A stretch of DNA of 19,858 nt from Chloroflexota bacterium. GTDB lineage: Bacteria > Chloroflexota > Dehalococcoidia > GIF9 > AB-539-J10. Position numbers and translations under genes: made by a program. The DNA is taken from assembly GCA_015222295.1 (NCBI GenBank), contig JADFUZ010000054.1, positions 1 to 19,858 of the forward strand, written 5' to 3'. Numbering within the stretch: the stretch's first letter is position 1; every line of letters starts with the position of its first letter. The notes under the pieces were generated by a model. That model was not told the origin of the DNA, made no database searches, and saw only the letters and a program-made list of their open reading frames with translations. Shown here in pieces: positions 1 to 7,483 of this stretch.

Positions 1-80
1 CAGGTACTTCCCCGGTGCGCCCAAGCTTATGTGACAGAGTGCCGCAGCTGGCCACCGGAGACAAGAAAGAGACACGGCCG

Positions 81-109
81 TTGACATGCGCGGGGTGTTC
101 GGTTACAAT
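81..109 (+). promoter_or_regulatory. sigma-70 promoter for the FAH gene pair
   Basis: The -35 box TTGACA (81-86) is a perfect consensus match and the -10 box TACAAT (104-109) matches 5 of 6; the spacer is the ideal 17 bases. Transcription would begin near 116, giving a leader of about 36 nt before the ATG at 152. The promoter overlaps an in-frame ATG at 86, so that upstream codon cannot be the start on this transcript. Confidence 0.8.
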
Positions 110-151
110 CAGCCAGTACAGTCAAATTCATTAAGGAGGAACCCGAGGCTA

Positions 152-1147
152 ATGAAGATCGCATCATTCAGGAATCACGCTGGGGAGCTTCGCATCGGCG
201 TCAAGGTCGGTGACGGCATCGCCGACCTCACCGCCGCGCTGGAGAAGTACCTGGTGGACGAGGCGGGTACTGATCCAGAGTGCGCCATAGACGTAGCCGC
301 CGAAAGGCTGCCAAGCTCCATGCTGGACCTCATCAAGAGGGAGGAGGAGGGACAGGCAGACCTACAGCTAACTGCCGCCTACATCTCTCGCACGGCACAA
401 AAGGGAAAGCTGGTCTTCTCTCCCTGCGGGGACAAGATTACCTATGGGCTCGATGAGGTCACGTTGCTGACCCCCATCCCCCAAACGGACAGGAGAATCT
501 TCAACATGGAGTACAACTACCCCGCATACGTAAAGGTCTACGGGACCATCCCACCGGACGATGGCAAGACGGCCATGTTCATGATGGACCCGGAGACGAT
601 AACCGGGCCTGGCGCTGAGATAAAGTGGCCATCCACGGCCACCGAGGTCTCGTCCGCCGTGGAGTTGGGCGTTATTATCGGCAAGGAGGGAAAGCGCATC
701 CCCGAGAGCAAGGCCATGGACTATGTCTTCGGCTACACCATCGTCAATGATGTTACTGGAATAAGCATACTGAGAGGCATGGGGCCAGGTAATCTCTGCC
801 TGCCCCGCGCTTTCTACTTCACCAGAGCGATGATAATGGACAGTTTCCAGCCGGTAGGTCCCTTCATCGCCCTCAAGGACGAGATCGCCGACCCGCAGAA
901 CCTGGGAGGCGAACTGAGGGTCAACGGAAAAGCTGTCTCGAAGGGCAACACCGGGGATATGCGCTGTTCGGTGGCCAGACTGATAGAATTCCTTTCCCAG
1001 GACATTACTCTTCAAGCCGGCGACCTCATCTCCTCCGGCGCCATGGGGACAAACGACTTCCCGCCTGAAGCTCCCGTCGAAGTGGGCGATACAATAGAGG
1101 CTGAAATAGCCAAGATCGGGGTGCTGCGCAACAGCGTTGTCCCCTGA
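152..1147 (+). CDS. FAH-family (fumarylacetoacetate hydrolase-like) protein, copy 1, altered metal site
   Basis: This 331-residue protein belongs to the fumarylacetoacetase / 2-hydroxyhepta-2,4-diene-1,7-dioate isomerase family, whose members use Mg or Mn to hydrolyse, decarboxylate or isomerise acylpyruvates and related 2-oxo acids in the cytoplasm. The fold is recognised from VELGVIIGKEGK (about 170-181), DYVFGYTIVND (190-200) and GDLISSGAMGT near the C-terminus. ATG 152 is chosen because an AAGGAGG sits at 133-139 and the longer frame from 86 would overlap the promoter. The canonical E-x-E metal pair reads A169-V-E171: the first Glu is Ala. The usual Lys of the upstream KP-type motif is replaced as well (FMMDP). 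D200 is kept. A 50-base gap separates it from its paralog. The family call is sure; activity is doubtful, and it may be a non-catalytic or differently acting partner of copy 2. Confidence 0.88.
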   Translation: MKIASFRNHAGELRIGVKVGDGIADLTAALEKYLVDEAGTDPECAIDVAAERLPSSMLDLIKREEEGQADLQLTAAYISRTAQKGKLVFSPCGDKITYGLDEVTLLTPIPQTDRRIFNMEYNYPAYVKVYGTIPPDDGKTAMFMMDPETITGPGAEIKWPSTATEVSSAVELGVIIGKEGKRIPESKAMDYVFGYTIVNDVTGISILRGMGPGNLCLPRAFYFTRAMIMDSFQPVGPFIALKDEIADPQNLGGELRVNGKAVSKGNTGDMRCSVARLIEFLSQDITLQAGDLISSGAMGTNDFPPEAPVEVGDTIEAEIAKIGVLRNSVVP

Positions 1148-1197
1148 TGCGGCTGCCGGGGAGTTGTAGTATTTGAGAACAGGAGGGCATACGCAAA

Positions 1198-2196
1198 ATG
1201 AGGCTTGGTAGTTTCAGAAACCACAGTGGCAATATCTGCATCGGGGTGAAGATCGACGGGCAACTGGCCGACCTGACAGCAGCCTTCGAGAAATACCTGG
1301 TGGAGGAGTGTGGGGTGAGCCGCGATTTCGCTGTGGACGCCGCCTGCTCCAGAATGCCGACTTCCATGCTGGCCCTGCTTCGTCGGGAAGAGGAAGGCTG
1401 GGCTGACCTCAACACAGTGTATTCTTACATTCGTAGCACAGTGAAAAAGAACAGTGTACTGTTCTCCCCCACCGGGGCCAAGATCAATTACGGTTTGCCG
1501 GAAGTCAGATTGCTCACCCCCGTCCCCCAGATGTACAGGGTGTTCAACATCGGGGTAAACGCCGATATCTTCGCCAAAATGGAGAACGTCACCCCCCCTG
1601 AACCTGATTATACCTGCATGTTCAAGAAGACGCCGCGCGCGATACTTGGACCTGACGATGAAATAAAGTGGCCCGCTTCGGGGCAAGAGGTTGCTTCAGA
1701 GGTGGAGTTGGGCGTGATAATGGGGAAGACGGGAAAGGGCATATCCCAGAGCAACGCCCTCGACTATGTTTTCGGCTATGTGGTGTCACACGATCTGGTA
1801 GTGATGGACGTGCTGAGTAAAGCCCACTTCGGGCCCGGCCCTGAGGGCCTCCCCGCCGCCTACTATATCACGCTCGCCAAGACCCCTGACGGTTTCCAAC
1901 CCATAGGCCCGTTCATCGTCACCAAGGATGAAGTCCCTGACTGCCAGAATGTCAATATGGAGTTCAGAATCAATGGACAGGTCAAGATCAAGGGGAATAC
2001 GCGCGACATGAGGGTGCCGTTGAGAAGGCTGATAGAATTCCTCTCTGCGGATATGACGTTCTACGCCGGGGACCTCATCTCATCGGGAGGCATGGGGACA
2101 GAGGAGTATCCTCCTCACGCTTTCCCCGTACCTGGAGATACCGTCGAGGCCGAACTCGAAAACATCGGCGTAATACGCAACTACATTGTGGCCTGA
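1198..2196 (+). CDS. FAH-family hydrolase/decarboxylase/isomerase, copy 2
   Basis: This 332-residue paralog of the preceding gene aligns with it almost without gaps from the first residues (SFRNH...GVK, ADLTAA.EKYLV). It keeps the full FAH metal site: E168-V-E170 in SEVELGVIMGK, and D199 in GYVVSHD. It also keeps lysines in the MFKKTP segment that copy 1 lacks. GDLISSGGMGT marks the C-terminal core. AGGAGGG (1181-1187) lies 10 bases before the ATG. It is probably co-transcribed with copy 1 from the promoter at 81-109. With an MhpD-type hydratase downstream, the likely role is an isomerase/decarboxylase or acylpyruvate hydrolase step in catabolism of an aromatic-derived 2-oxo dicarboxylate. 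That is by analogy with HpaG/HpaH gene sets. The exact substrate cannot be read from the sequence. Confidence 0.88.
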   Translation: MRLGSFRNHSGNICIGVKIDGQLADLTAAFEKYLVEECGVSRDFAVDAACSRMPTSMLALLRREEEGWADLNTVYSYIRSTVKKNSVLFSPTGAKINYGLPEVRLLTPVPQMYRVFNIGVNADIFAKMENVTPPEPDYTCMFKKTPRAILGPDDEIKWPASGQEVASEVELGVIMGKTGKGISQSNALDYVFGYVVSHDLVVMDVLSKAHFGPGPEGLPAAYYITLAKTPDGFQPIGPFIVTKDEVPDCQNVNMEFRINGQVKIKGNTRDMRVPLRRLIEFLSADMTFYAGDLISSGGMGTEEYPPHAFPVPGDTVEAELENIGVIRNYIVA

Positions 2197-2210
2197 GGGA
2201 ACGTCGCAGT

Positions 2211-2429
2211 GTGGTGGGGGAGGACAACCATCAAGGAGGGGGCTACACAGGTGGCCCTTGTGCGACTTCCCACGGGAGCATAAGCGGGATATGTGCGTCG
2301 GCCACGGCCAAGGCGTATATTGACCGCGAGAAGGTCTCCAACATTGCCTTTCCCTGTATGGGGTCGCGCCGCTGGCGAGGCTGGGGTGACCACGAGCTCG
2401 CTCTGAGTGTGAACATTGAGCAGGGCTAG
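2211..2429 (+). pseudogene. possible decayed gene fragment in a 435-base gap
   Basis: The interval 2197-2631 holds no convincing complete gene. A 72-codon open frame begins with GTG at 2211. Its middle, SGICASATAKAYIDREKV then SNIAFPCMG, looks protein-like, with conserved-looking Cys and Gly positions and fairly high third-position G+C. Its beginning and end look less coding-like. A strong AAGGAGG (2233-2239) precedes a GTG in another frame that stops after ten codons, as a frameshifted start would look. After the stop at 2429 nothing recognisable continues. I do not recognise the family; a weak resemblance to Cys-rich putative zinc-binding proteins is only an impression. It may instead be a small real gene or non-coding. 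Confidence 0.25.
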
Positions 2430-2546
2430 CTGTGCCCCTGCTGCTACGAATCCCAGCACTAAATGCAGAAACAAGGAAGATGGCACTATGCCTCCGGGAA
2501 GTAGCGCTGCTGGGGAATGAGAGGCCTCCGTCAACGACAGTAGTCT

Positions 2547-2575
2547 GTGTGAGGCGTCTCCGAAGATGATAGAAT
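2547..2575 (+). promoter_or_regulatory. extended -10 promoter for the hydratase-iorAB block
   Basis: TG-A-TAGAAT (2567-2575) is an extended -10 element with 5 of 6 matches in the hexamer. A weak -35 (GTGTGA, 2547-2552, 3 of 6) stands 17 bases upstream. Transcription from about 2582 would give a 50-nt leader before the GTG at 2632. The long gap after the FAH genes makes a separate promoter here reasonable. Confidence 0.5.
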
Positions 2576-2631
2576 AGGGAGCGGAAAATGGCAGGCCGAA
2601 GTGGAAAACGCAGTGTCCGAAGGGAGGACGT

Positions 2632-3420
2632 GTGGCCCTGACGAAAGAGCTCATAGCGGAAATCTCTCAGCAGTTGCTGGAAGCCGAGCGCACGTCGCAT
2701 CCGATAGACCCGATTTCACCCAAGTATGACGACCTGTCATACGAGGACGTCTATGCGATTCAGTTGAAGTCCTTCGATATCAGGGTTGGGCGCGGCGAAG
2801 TCATCGTGGGCAAGAAAATCGGGCTGAGCAGCCGGGCGATGCAGGAGCAGTTCAATATCAACGAGCCTGACTACGGCATCGTCTCCCACAGGATGGTTCT
2901 CAGAGAGGGGCAACCCATACCCATGAAGAGGCTGATTTTGCCGCGACTGGAGCCCGAAATGGCCTTCGTACTGAAGGAGGACCTGAAGGGGCCGGGGGTG
3001 ACAGCGGCAGCTGTTCTCAAGGCCACCGAGGGGATTATGCCAGCATTCGAGGTCATAGACAGCAGATACAAAGACTGGAAGATCACGGTAAAAGATTCCA
3101 TTTCCGACAATGCTTCGTGTGGCGCCATAGTCCTGGGCGGCAGGCTTACCCCCATATCGGACATAGACCTACGGCTGGTGGGCATGGTGCTGGAGAAGAA
3201 CGGCGAGGTCATTGCCACCGGCGCTGGAGCAGCGGTCCTGGGCAACCCGGCCGAGTCTGTGGCCTGGCTGGCAAACAAGCTTGCCGACTATGGGATTACA
3301 CTGCAGAAGGGTGAATTCATTATGTCAGGCAGTCTCGTTCGGGCGGTGCCGGTGGAAGCAGGCTCGTCCCTCAAGGCGACTTTTGACCGGTTTGGCTCTG
3401 TTTCTGCGTTTTTTGAGTAG
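2632..3420 (+). CDS. MhpD-family 2-oxopent-4-enoate (2-hydroxypentadienoate) hydratase
   Basis: This 262-residue protein matches the MhpD/XylJ/HpaH hydratase family, which adds water to 2-hydroxypenta-2,4-dienoate-type intermediates to give 4-hydroxy-2-oxo acids in meta-cleavage pathways. The family length is about 260. GKKIGLSS (60-67) and the metal ligands E107-P-E109 and E140 (in AFEVIDSRY) are in place. The conserved SDNAS segment (158-162) follows. It is read from GTG 2632, preceded by GGGAGG at 2622-2627. An 80-base gap leads to iorA. Related 2-oxo-hepta-3-ene-1,7-dioate hydratase (HpaH) and 4-oxalocrotonate decarboxylase share this fold, so the exact substrate is open; the two FAH genes upstream favour an HpaH-like role. 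Confidence 0.85.
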   Translation: MALTKELIAEISQQLLEAERTSHPIDPISPKYDDLSYEDVYAIQLKSFDIRVGRGEVIVGKKIGLSSRAMQEQFNINEPDYGIVSHRMVLREGQPIPMKRLILPRLEPEMAFVLKEDLKGPGVTAAAVLKATEGIMPAFEVIDSRYKDWKITVKDSISDNASCGAIVLGGRLTPISDIDLRLVGMVLEKNGEVIATGAGAAVLGNPAESVAWLANKLADYGITLQKGEFIMSGSLVRAVPVEAGSSLKATFDRFGSVSAFFE

Positions 3421-3500
3421 CCGGATGCTTGTCGGCCGCAAGACTGAGGGGTTGCCTCACAGGCATCGCTATTGGATTGCTTTGTTGACAGGAGGTTAAG

Positions 3501-5414
3501 ATGCCAAATATCGCGACGCATTCACCGGGCTCCGTTGTGCTCCTGCAAGGCAACGAAGCCATTGCCAGAGGAGCGTTGGAGGGAGGAGCGCAGGTCTGCA
3601 CAGCGTACCCGGGAACGCCTTCTTCGGAGATCATCGCGACGCTTGCCCCCGTGGCGAAAGACAGGGGCATTCACGTCGAGTGGTCTATCAATGAGAAGGT
3701 GGCCACCGAGGTCGCAGGCGCCGCCGCCTTCGCCGGTCTGAGAAGCCTTTCGGCCATGAAGAATGCGGGCCTGAATGTAGCCATGGATTTCCTGATGCAC
3801 TTGAATCTCTCGACCCTCGGTGACAGGGGCGGCGGAATGGTGGTAGTGGTTTGCGATGACCCCCAGGCCCACGCCAGTGGTGATGAAGAGGACACCCGCT
3901 GGACAGCCCAGATGGCCAATGTCCCTCTCCTGGAGCCGGGGAATCCGCAGGAAGCCAAGGACATGACCAAGTGGGCCCTGGACCTATCCGAAGAACTGTC
4001 GTGCTACTGCTTCCTGCGGGGCTACACGCGCCTGTCGCATTCTCGCGGCCCGGTCAAGCTTGGGGAGCTACCGAGCCCAACGCGCAAGGCGAATTTCGAC
4101 ACGTCCAAGGGCTACTCGCCCTATATTGCCCCTCCAAAACACGCAGCTTTGATTGAGAAGATGGCCAGGCTCCGGGAGAGATTCGAGTCGTCCCCCTTCA
4201 ACCCGTACAGCGGGCCCGAGCACCCAGAGTTGCTGATAATCTGCAGCGGCAGCGGGGGCTTCTGCTCTCTCGATGCCGTAGAGGCCCTCGGGCTGACGAA
4301 ATCGGTGGGTATCCTGAGGCTGGGAACGCTCTGGCCATTCCCACAAGACCTGGTCCGGAGCTACGTGGCTCGGACCGGCAAAGTCCTGGTGGTGGAGGAA
4401 GTGGATCCCTTCCTGGAGGTCCACGTTAAAGAAGCTATCGTGAGCCCTTCGCCGGTGGGGTCACCGGAGATATACGGCAAGGGCTCGGGCCACATAGGGT
4501 ACTACGGCGAAATGACACCCGATGTGGTAATCAAAGCTTTGTCCAAGATCTTCAACCTCGAGTATCAGGCAAGGGACCGTCGTTACGAGGACGAAGTCCA
4601 GAACGCAGCCAGCCAGATGGTCATTGACCGGGGCATGGCCTGGTGTCCCGGCTGCCCCCACCGGGCCAGCTTCTTCGCCCTGAGGAATGCCATCAGAAAG
4701 GACGGCAGAAAAGCCCTGGTTACCGGGGACATCGGCTGCTATGCGCTGGACATATTCCCCTATGGCACTCACCAGACCAATGTATTGCATTGTATGGGCT
4801 CAGGAGCGGGCACCGCGTGCGGCTTCGGCGAGCTGGGCCAGTTTGATTTCAAGCAACCTGTCGTGGCCATCTGTGGCGATTCGACCTTTTTCCACGCATC
4901 GGTTCCCGCGCTAATTAATGCCGTATACAACAAGTCAAACATGACGCTGGTGATACTCGACAATGATGTCACAGCGATGACTGGTTTCCAGCCCCATCCC
5001 GGAACCGGCCGTACTGCCACTCAGGAGGCAACTACCATTGTTGACGCGGAAGCTCTCTGTCGTTCACTGGGATGCAGGGTAGAGATAAGGGACCCCTTTG
5101 ACACGAAGGCCACCACTGCCGCCCTGGTTGAACTCATGAAGGACGAGGAGGGGGTCAGAGTCCTGATCCTGCGCAGGAAATGCGAATTGCTTCGAATGAG
5201 GCAGGAGCGCAAACAGCTATTCAAGGTCTGGGTCACTCCTGAGAAATGTACCGGTGAGAAGTGCGGGTACTGCTACCAGGTACTACAATGCCCGGGCATA
5301 TCCTGGGACAAGGAGACTGGCAAAGCGCGAGTGCAGGAGACGCTTTGCGTCGGGTGCGGATTCTGCGCCGACATATGCCCACTCAAAGCGATTGTCAAGG
5401 AGGAAATAGCATGA
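3501..5414 (+). CDS. iorA: indolepyruvate:ferredoxin oxidoreductase, alpha subunit
   Basis: IorA with IorB oxidatively decarboxylates arylpyruvates (indole-, phenyl-, 4-hydroxyphenylpyruvate) to arylacetyl-CoA and reduces ferredoxin, a reaction of anaerobes. The 637-residue chain has the usual order. A pyrimidine-binding-type N-terminal domain contains AYPGTPSSEI and EWSINEKVA. A thiamine-diphosphate domain contains GDIGCYALDIFP, a GDS at about 458 and ILDNDVTAMTG at about 484-494. A C-terminal two-cluster ferredoxin domain follows. The second cluster motif is canonical (CVGCGFCADICP); the first reads C-x4-C-x2-C-x5-CP (CTGEKCGYC...CP), longer than the usual C-x2-C-x2-C. AGGAGGT (3490-3496) sits just before the ATG. 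The stop overlaps iorB by four bases, suggesting coupled translation. Confidence 0.95.
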   Translation: MPNIATHSPGSVVLLQGNEAIARGALEGGAQVCTAYPGTPSSEIIATLAPVAKDRGIHVEWSINEKVATEVAGAAAFAGLRSLSAMKNAGLNVAMDFLMHLNLSTLGDRGGGMVVVVCDDPQAHASGDEEDTRWTAQMANVPLLEPGNPQEAKDMTKWALDLSEELSCYCFLRGYTRLSHSRGPVKLGELPSPTRKANFDTSKGYSPYIAPPKHAALIEKMARLRERFESSPFNPYSGPEHPELLIICSGSGGFCSLDAVEALGLTKSVGILRLGTLWPFPQDLVRSYVARTGKVLVVEEVDPFLEVHVKEAIVSPSPVGSPEIYGKGSGHIGYYGEMTPDVVIKALSKIFNLEYQARDRRYEDEVQNAASQMVIDRGMAWCPGCPHRASFFALRNAIRKDGRKALVTGDIGCYALDIFPYGTHQTNVLHCMGSGAGTACGFGELGQFDFKQPVVAICGDSTFFHASVPALINAVYNKSNMTLVILDNDVTAMTGFQPHPGTGRTATQEATTIVDAEALCRSLGCRVEIRDPFDTKATTAALVELMKDEEGVRVLILRRKCELLRMRQERKQLFKVWVTPEKCTGEKCGYCYQVLQCPGISWDKETGKARVQETLCVGCGFCADICPLKAIVKEEIA

Positions 5415-6031
5415 TGGCCATTTCTGCCGACCCGTTGAACTTAATTATTTGCGGAGTTGGAGGTCAGGGGAATATCCTGATGTCGAGCCTGGTAGCCAGC
5501 GCATTGACCAGAAAGGGCTACTACGTGGCCATCGGAGAGACATTCGGGGCAGCTCAAAGGGGCGGGGCTGTTTTCAGCAGCGTCAGAATATCCGCAAGAC
5601 ACCCTTACGGCCCGCTAATTCCCGAGGGGAGGGCTCATCTTATCCTCGGACTTGAGCCCCTGGAAACCATGAGGATGCTCCAGAAATATGGAAACCCGGA
5701 GGTCGTGTGCATCACCAACACCCAGCCCGTGCCCCCGGTGGGAGTCCTATCCAAGAAGGATGAATACCCCGACCACGACGAGCTCAAGGAGACCATCAAG
5801 AAACTTACCAGGCGGGCGTGGTTTGTGGACGCAACCGACATTGCTCTGAAGCTCGGTGCCGCCATAGCGACCAATATCGTCATGGTAGGTGCCTTGCTTG
5901 CGGCAAGCCAGCTTCCGTTGGAAAGGAAGGACATGGAAAGTGAAATGTGGAATACCTTTCCCCGCGAGAGAATGGAGTTGAATCTCAAGGCGCTGGACAG
6001 GGGCTTCAACACAATTCACTCGCAGAACTAG
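5411..6031 (+). CDS. iorB: indolepyruvate:ferredoxin oxidoreductase, beta subunit
   Basis: This 206-residue protein is the gamma-type subunit of 2-oxoacid:ferredoxin oxidoreductases (PFAM POR family), here partner of IorA. It opens with the nucleotide-binding-like GVGGQGNILMS, then GETFGAAQRGGAVFSSVRIS, a strong family signature. The frame is open further upstream, but ATG 5411 is chosen: AAGGAGG lies at 5397-5403, the ATG overlaps the iorA stop (ATGA), and the length then fits the family. A 32-base gap separates it from hisS. Together the two subunits mark an anaerobic or ferredoxin-based metabolism. Confidence 0.93.
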   Translation: MMAISADPLNLIICGVGGQGNILMSSLVASALTRKGYYVAIGETFGAAQRGGAVFSSVRISARHPYGPLIPEGRAHLILGLEPLETMRMLQKYGNPEVVCITNTQPVPPVGVLSKKDEYPDHDELKETIKKLTRRAWFVDATDIALKLGAAIATNIVMVGALLAASQLPLERKDMESEMWNTFPRERMELNLKALDRGFNTIHSQN

Positions 6032-6063
6032 ACCTGGTTAAACCATAGATAAGGAGACATCCC

Positions 6064-7335
6064 TTGTTGTACAAGGCGCCCAGAGGCACTTCTGATATCC
6101 TGCCGCAAGAACAGCCCTGGTGGAAATACGTCCAGGAAGAAGCTACCCGTATCTGTCTGCTCTATGGCTATCAACGCCTGAACACACCAATATTCGAAGA
6201 CTCCGGGCTCTTCGCACGCACCGTGGCCGGGGGCACCGACATTGTCGACAAGGAGATGTACGTTTTCCACGACAGAGGCGGCCAGAAGCTGGCCCTGCGG
6301 GCCGAGGGAACAGCGCCAGTCTGCCGGGCTTACCTGGAACACGGGATGTTCAATTTGCCCCAGCCTGTGAGGCTGTACTACATTGGCCCCACTTTCAGAT
6401 ATGAGCGACCCCAAGCGGGCAGATACCGCCAGCATCACCAGTTCGGCTGCGAAGTCGTGGGGGATTCTGACCCCACCCTGGATGCCGAAGTCATAGACAT
6501 AGCACGAAGCTTCTTACTTTCTCTCGGCCTTCCGGTGCTCTCCATCCTCCTTAACAGCATTGGCTGCAGACTCTGCCAGCCCACGTACGTGGAAGCGCTC
6601 AAGCGGCATTACTCCAACTACTCAGACCGGCTTTGTCCCGATTGTGAAGTCAGGCTAGTGAGGAACCCACTTCGCCTGCTCGACTGCAAGGAATCCTCAT
6701 GCCAGGAGGTGGCGGAGACTTCTCCGAGAATCTCAGACTACCTGTGCCCCGACTGCCAGAACCATTTCCAGGCTGTCCAACAATATCTGGAAGCCCTGGC
6801 CATCCCTTTCGAGATGGACTACAGACTTGTACGCGGCCTGGACTACTACACCAGAACGGTATTTGAGATTCAGACGCAGGGGGAAGAGCGCCAAGGTGCT
6901 CTCGTCGGCGGAGGCCGCTATGATAACCTCATTGAGCAACTGGGGGGCAAGCCAACTCCGGCGGTCGGCTTTGCCTCAGGCATAGAAAGGATCATTTCGA
7001 GTCTGAAGAGCCAGCAAGCAGACATCCCTCACAAACCCAGGCGCACGACTTTCATGGCGTTCATGGGAACAGAAGCGAGAATCGCTGCCATGAAGCTGGC
7101 TTCACAACTGCGGAGCGCGGGCATCCCCGTGATCGCTGCCTCGGGCGATAGAAGCCTGAAGAGCCAGTTGCGACAGGCCAACTCGCTGGGCGCAGACTAC
7201 GCCATCATCATAGGAGAACGCGAAGTCACGACCGGCAGCGCCGTGCTCCGAGATATGGTGAGCAACAAACAGGAAACCCTCACGTTATCTGAAGTCGCCG
7301 CGGCTCTTTCCGGCCCAACGACCGCCAACAACTAG
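6064..7335 (+). CDS. hisS: histidyl-tRNA synthetase
   Basis: This class II synthetase charges tRNA-His. Motif 1 (YKAPRGTSDILP, at the start), motif 2 (FRYERPQAGRYRQHHQFG), the histidine-specific RGLDYYTRTVFE, GGGRYDNL and motif 3 (AVGFASGIERI) are all intact. A C-terminal anticodon-binding domain follows. The length, 423 residues, is normal. The start is TTG: 6064 or the adjacent TTG at 6067, both within range of AAGGAG (6051-6056). The second would give M-YKAPRGT, closer to the family. The insertion domain carries four cysteine pairs (CRLC, CPDC, CKESSC, CPDC; from about residue 167 to 234), suggesting structural zinc. Position just after iorB suggests read-through from the catabolic operon. 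Confidence 0.96.
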   Translation: MLYKAPRGTSDILPQEQPWWKYVQEEATRICLLYGYQRLNTPIFEDSGLFARTVAGGTDIVDKEMYVFHDRGGQKLALRAEGTAPVCRAYLEHGMFNLPQPVRLYYIGPTFRYERPQAGRYRQHHQFGCEVVGDSDPTLDAEVIDIARSFLLSLGLPVLSILLNSIGCRLCQPTYVEALKRHYSNYSDRLCPDCEVRLVRNPLRLLDCKESSCQEVAETSPRISDYLCPDCQNHFQAVQQYLEALAIPFEMDYRLVRGLDYYTRTVFEIQTQGEERQGALVGGGRYDNLIEQLGGKPTPAVGFASGIERIISSLKSQQADIPHKPRRTTFMAFMGTEARIAAMKLASQLRSAGIPVIAASGDRSLKSQLRQANSLGADYAIIIGEREVTTGSAVLRDMVSNKQETLTLSEVAAALSGPTTANN

Positions 7336-7359
7336 ATATACGGCCCGCCTTTATCTAGT
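7331..7359. repeat. inverted repeat across the hisS stop and gyrB promoter
   Basis: ACTAGATA (7331-7338) and TATCTAGT (7352-7359) are perfect 8-base inverted arms around a 13-base loop. The left arm includes the hisS stop codon and the right arm overlaps the proposed gyrB -35 box. No T-run follows, so a classical intrinsic terminator is unlikely; an operator or a weak terminator is possible. An alternative GGCCC/GGGCC pairing (7342-7346 with 7360-7364) competes with it. Confidence 0.4.
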
Positions 7360-7378
7360 GGGCCATGTGTGCTACAAT
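7350..7378 (+). promoter_or_regulatory. extended -10 promoter for gyrB
   Basis: TG-C-TACAAT (7370-7378) is an extended -10 element with 5 of 6 hexamer matches. A poor -35 (TTTATC, 7350-7355) stands 17 bases upstream. The predicted start near 7385 gives a leader of about 100 nt before ATG 7484. It overlaps the right arm of the inverted repeat at 7331-7359. Confidence 0.55.
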
Positions 7379-7483
7379 ATATAGTGTGTTTAGCCTTTGC
7401 CGTTGCCTTCAACTCCAAGTCGCGGCCACAGTCACTCTGGACCATTCCCAACAAGAGACTCACTTCTACAGGACAGTACAGCT

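Noticed and set aside
1..84. Possible tail of an upstream gene (short open stretches in three + frames, one ending RYFPGAPKLM then TGA at 32-34).
   Set aside because: Too short to distinguish from chance; no family resemblance and no supporting context.
2080..2700. 206-codon open frame on the minus strand across the 435-base gap.
   Set aside because: It overlaps the ends of two secure genes, its translation is Arg/Ser/Pro-rich like an antisense shadow, and no protein family is recognisable.
3445..3459. TGAGG/CCTCA hairpin after the hydratase gene as a terminator.
   Set aside because: Only five base pairs and no T-run follows; hydratase and iorA are more likely co-transcribed.
3485..3513. 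TTGACA just before iorA as a -35 box.
   Set aside because: No -10-like hexamer stands 16-18 bases downstream, and such a promoter would start transcription inside the gene; the bases adjoin the ribosome site.
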